64,000 nt of DNA from NCBI RefSeq assembly GCF_000372725.1, contig NW_005200507.1, positions 815,532 through 879,531 of the forward strand. Direction: 5' to 3'. Both the position numbers and the translations under genes were made by a program. The notes beneath the pieces were generated by a model. The model was not told the origin of the DNA. It ran no database searches and worked only from the letters and a program-made list of their open reading frames with translations. Below are positions 60,633 through 64,000 of the stretch, piece by piece. The stretch is from Emiliania huxleyi CCMP1516. Taxonomy: Eukaryota; Haptophyta; Isochrysidales; Noelaerhabdaceae. Position 1 is the first letter of the stretch, and every line of letters starts with the position of its first letter.

Positions 60633-62797
60633 ATGGAGGCCTACCTCGAGCAGGTCAGCGACCAGGTGCTCTCGAGCGAGGCGGGGCTCTTGCGGCTCTA
60701 CGCGGTCAAGGCGCGCGCGGACGCGGCCGCGTCGCGACGCCGCCACCTCCCGCTCCACCGCCGCGGCCTCGTGAGTAGGGCCCACTGACGGGCGCGCTGT
60801 CGGGCTGCAGCGAGGCCATCCACCTGGAGGCGCGCCTGCCCGCGAGGCTGCCCCTGAGATACCGCTGCCCACCAACGGAGCGGCGCCCTCTCCTTTGCAG
60901 ACGGGCGTGCGGTATGCGATGCGGCCGACTAGCGTCAAGGAGCTCTCAGCGTCGCGGCGCAAGCGCGACGAGCTGCACGCGATGGTGCAGGCGATGCGGC
61001 GGCTCGTGTCGACCGGCGGCGCGGGGGCCCCGGGTGGAGACGCGTCCACCTCGTCGCCGCTGCCGCAGCTGCACGAGGTGGTCGCGACGCCGTCGCGCAT
61101 CCTCGTCTTTTTCGAGCTCGAGCCGCTGCTGCGCCGCGACGGTGCGGGACGCACGCACGCACGCGCGCGCGTACCACGCGCAGACGCACGCTCGCACGCT
61201 CGCACGCTCGCACGCTCGCACGCTCGCACGCTCCGCGGCGCTACCCACGCCTCCTGCTGGGGCGCGCGTGGGCTTGCGGCCGAGGCGCGCCGCTTCCCTG
61301 CCGCAGGCGGCATGATCACGGACCTGCTCTCTCTGCTCGAGAAGCGGAACCGGCTGAGGGAGGAGGAGGCGAGGGCGATCTTCGTCCGGCTCGTGCTCGC
61401 CACAAAGGCAACCTCCCGCGCCTGCTCCCCCGCCCCGGCCTCCTCCCCCTCGCCGCTCGCTTTCGGCCCCTCGCCGCCCGCCGTCCGCTTGCCCGCTCGC
61501 CGCTTGCGTGGGCCGCCGCCTAGCCGGCGCCTCCCGCCCCGCTAGGCCGCGCACGAGCTTGGCGTGGCGCTGCGCAACATCAAGCCCGAGGGCGTGCAGG
61601 TGTCTCAGCGCGTCAAGGGCGAGCCGTGGCGCGCACTCCGCCTCGTCCGCCTCCCGCCGCTGACCACGACGCGTCCACGACACGTCCACTCGTCGGGGGT
61701 AGGCGCCTCCACCTCGTCGACCTACACTGCGCCGCAATCGTCGACGACACGGACGAGCAGCACGGCGGCCTCTCCGGCCTGCACGGCACGCCCGAGTACG
61801 CCGCGCCCGAGGCTCGCTCCTGCTGCTGCACGCAGACGCGCGGCACGTCGGAACCGTCTCGGAACCGTCTCGGCAACGCGCGCGCCGTAGGTTGCCCTCT
61901 GGTACTGGCACGAGAGCGGCACCTACCGCGACGCGAACGGCAAGCCCGCGCCGCCGCCGCTGTACGGCCTCAAGGCGAGACGCAGCCGAGACGCAGCCGA
62001 GACGCAGCCGAGACGCAGCCGAGACGCAGCCGAGACGCAGCCGAGACGCAGCCGAGAGGCCGTCTGGCGCTGTGCGGGCTCGAGGACCCGCGAGACCCGG
62101 GCAATCTTCCGCCCTTTCCCTCTTCGTAAAGGGCCTTCCCTGGCGCCCCCTTTCGCCCTCTTTCCCCGAAGCGCCTTTTGGCGAGAGGTTTCCCCCCCCC
62201 CTCCACCCCCCCCCCCCCCCCTCAGGCGGACGTCTGGTCGCTGGGCATGTGCCTCCACGTAATGCTCTGCGGCTGCTTCCCCTTCGAGACCAGAGGCCGG
62301 CCAGTCGACGCCGTGCTGCGCGACGTCAACGCCGCAGACTTCACTTTCGACGACCCGGGTGCGGCGGCCTCGCTGTCGCACCCCGCTCCTCCTTCTGAAC
62401 TGCACCGCCCGCATCTCACCGCCCCCCCCGCCCCCCCGCCGGCAGGCTGGAGCAAGCTCTCTCCGCCTGCGCTCGAGATGGCGCCGCCGCTCTCTGCCAC
62501 GGCACTCTGTTTGGCGGCGAGCCCCTGACTCGGCTTCTCTTCCGCCTTGTCAGGTGCGGCTACTGCTCTGCCGCGACTCGCGCGAGCGGCCGGTGCTCGA
62601 GGAGGTGCTCCAGCACCAGCTCTAATTAACTACGATTCAACTACTAATTCACTGCTAATTAGGTGCTCGAGGAGGTGCTCCAGCACCAGTTCTGCGGCGC
62701 GGCGCTGCAGGAGGCGGTGCCATGCACGCGCGACGACTCGCTCAAGGACAGCGACTATGACAAGGCGCTCGCCGCCCTCGACAGCGACGGCGACTGA
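60633..62797 (+). CDS. Protein kinase-like protein, probable pseudokinase
   Basis: Short exons in changing frames follow the kinase fold in order. ATG 60633 gives MEAYLEQVSDQVLSS. An exon from 60901 has TGVRYAMRPTSVKEL, where Arg replaces the usual beta-3 Lys, then LPQLHEVVATPSRILVFFEL. An exon from 61307 has MITDLLSLLEKRNRLREEEA. An exon from 61546 has AHELGVALRNIKPEGVQV, where LRN replaces HRD. Next come LHLVDLHCAAIV (DLH for DFG), LHGTPEYAAPE, ADVWSLGMCLHVMLCGCFPF and finally RPVLEEVLQHQF. All three catalytic motifs are altered while structural ones remain. Closest general type is CAMK. Stop TGA is 62795-62797. Some splice sites are provisional. Confidence 0.7.
61184..61235 (+). repeat. 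Intronic CGCACGCT repeat
   Basis: About six CGCACGCT units in the intron before the MITDLL exon. Confidence 0.85.
61972..62056 (+). repeat. Intronic 11-bp CCGAGACGCAG repeat
   Basis: Seven tandem copies within an intron of the kinase-like gene. Confidence 0.9.
62592..62693 (+). repeat. Direct repeat bounding a 70-bp intron
   Basis: GGTGCTCGAGGAGGTGCTCC...CAG occurs at 62592-62619 and 62662-62689, with similarity running 4 bp further. An AT-rich 42-bp spacer containing CTAATTAAC and ending GCTAATTAG lies between. Removing 62593-62662 (GT...AG) restores the kinase frame. Confidence 0.85.
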
Positions 62798-63805
62798 GCG
62801 GCTCCGCCGGGCGGGGCGGAGGGTGCGCGCCGCAGAGGGGAGGGGGGGGGGGCACGGCGGGCACGCACGCACGGTGAGGGGCGATCACAGGGGCGCGGCG
62901 GCAGCGGTACGCACAGGACCACGCGGATCACGGTGCCCCCACTGTGTGACGGACACGCCAACACCGGCACAGCCACAGGTGGCGAGAGTGAGTGAGTCAG
63001 AGAGTGGACCTGGAGCATGGATCGCGCGAGTCCGCAGCGAGACACCACCACATGCAGAGGTTGTAAAAACTGTACACTGGGCTGGTGGGTCTATTTACAA
63101 TTTAGGCATTGTCAATTTGTCCCCATTGGCATTGCCCATTCGATTGAGGATTGTTGGGGTACGTAACGTTCCTACGTACTACGGCTTTACGTTGGCACTC
63201 CCATCTCCCATCGACCCTCATGACCTCCACCTGCGGTCTCTGAGGTGGACACCAGTGGGTGTGGGACCACAGCCAGGATACACTCGAAGGCTGCGACCTG
63301 GGTAAGCAGTAGAGGTCGATACTCGACGCGTCCCACATGGTCTGTGTCGCTGTCGGCACGCTGTCGACAGGACGTCGAGCGACACCGGTGGCAGTGCCAC
63401 CCAGGAGTGGTCGGGCGGCCTCCCGTCATGAGAGAGCCACCATGTGATCCGTATGATGATTCCTGACAACCGCCTCAGTCAATTTGTGACACAGTTCCCG
63501 CTCTGAGAGGAGCTGCGGGTCAGTTCGACAGCTGGAGCTGTGTCGCCGGCGTGCGGCGGCCTGCCTCCGGAGGTGCCTCTGAGGTGGACATTTTTTGGTC
63601 ACCGTGAGAGAACGCGTTCGAATTTTACTCCGGAACTTCAACTGAGCACGCGCACCGGCCAGGGCTACAATAGATAGTGCCAGTGAGGCGGAGTGAGGCG
63701 GAGGCGCGAGTCGGAAGGCCGCGACCGTCAAGTGGTTTCCCAATTTTCCTACCCGGTACAATCGCGGTGAACCCAGCCACGTACGTGGGCGGCAACCCTC
63801 CGCGC

Positions 63806-63867
<62 letters not shown>

Positions 63868-64000
63868 CGTCTCGCCACACGCCAAGGGCTTATGCTCTGG
63901 CGAGACGTGAGGCGCATGCGCCCAGGAGGGGAGGGGGCATGCGTAACGACGCTGCTAGAGACGCCTTTAGGGGCCCAGAGATAAACTTCTGTGATGCCAT
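62798..64000. other. Intergenic to window end
   Basis: 1.2 kb without a recognisable gene. A GA microsatellite lies at 63809-63864. Confidence 0.4.
63809..63864 (+). repeat. GA microsatellite
   Basis: An uninterrupted run of about 28 GA steps. Confidence 0.95.

Noticed and set aside
62547-63305. 252-codon plus-strand frame across the kinase 3' end
   Set aside because: Its frame differs from the exons with kinase similarity, and it runs on into non-coding DNA.

Overview
The window looks like nuclear DNA of a photosynthetic protist with a secondary, red-lineage plastid, most likely a haptophyte. The support is as follows. The genome is GC-rich and contains spliceosomal introns of 54-120 bp. 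Several introns need GC-AG rather than GT-AG borders. Many proteins begin with a hydrophobic signal segment followed by an A-x-A-F or LRGG type plastid-targeting context. Plastid functions (Tic22-like and HHL1-like proteins, a desaturase) are present, together with a plant-type PI4-kinase gamma and TTAGGG telomere repeats. There are no operons, bacterial RBSs, rRNA or tRNA genes. The haptophyte call is an inference.

Layout. 0-5 kb: MsrB fused to membrane segments, an O-methyltransferase (both +), and a four-exon PEX12 (-). 5-9 kb: a flavin monooxygenase (+) and an ankyrin protein (-). 9.27-11.38 kb: a young, internally rearranged Ty1/copia-type LTR element (-). 12-19 kb: YOD1/OTU1 (-), an AlkB-like oxygenase (+), an arginine methyltransferase (-) and a delta-12-type desaturase (-). 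21-26 kb: a proline-rich membrane protein and a multi-exon Ca-binding-repeat protein (+). 27-34 kb: a divergent pair (plastid-type hypothetical protein -, PI4K-gamma +) whose shared upstream region is split by a 3.6-kb element with A1-ORF-B1-A2-B2 split direct repeats. This is the architecture of PAT/Ngaro-type tyrosine-recombinase retrotransposons. 36.8-48 kb: an SH3 protein with a plastid-type leader, tandem-repeat DNA, a long protein combining a CENP-C-like motif, an E/A/R helix and a WW-like domain, and an HHL1-like protein (all -). 48-50 kb: a Tic22-like protein (+). 50-52.4 kb: interstitial telomere repeats and a repeat nest. 52.8-58.6 kb: an unknown coiled-coil gene, a frame-broken IQ-motif gene and a GH43 hydrolase (all -). 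58.6-60.6 kb: an AT-richer non-coding stretch. 60.6-62.8 kb: a probable pseudokinase (+) with an intron that looks newly made by tandem duplication.

The genes are unrelated housekeeping, plastid and surface functions with independent promoters, and they do not form a pathway. Exon joins were worked out by eye. Where reading phase and family similarity agree on both sides (PEX12, YOD1, PRMT, desaturase, FMO) they are strong; elsewhere they are provisional.
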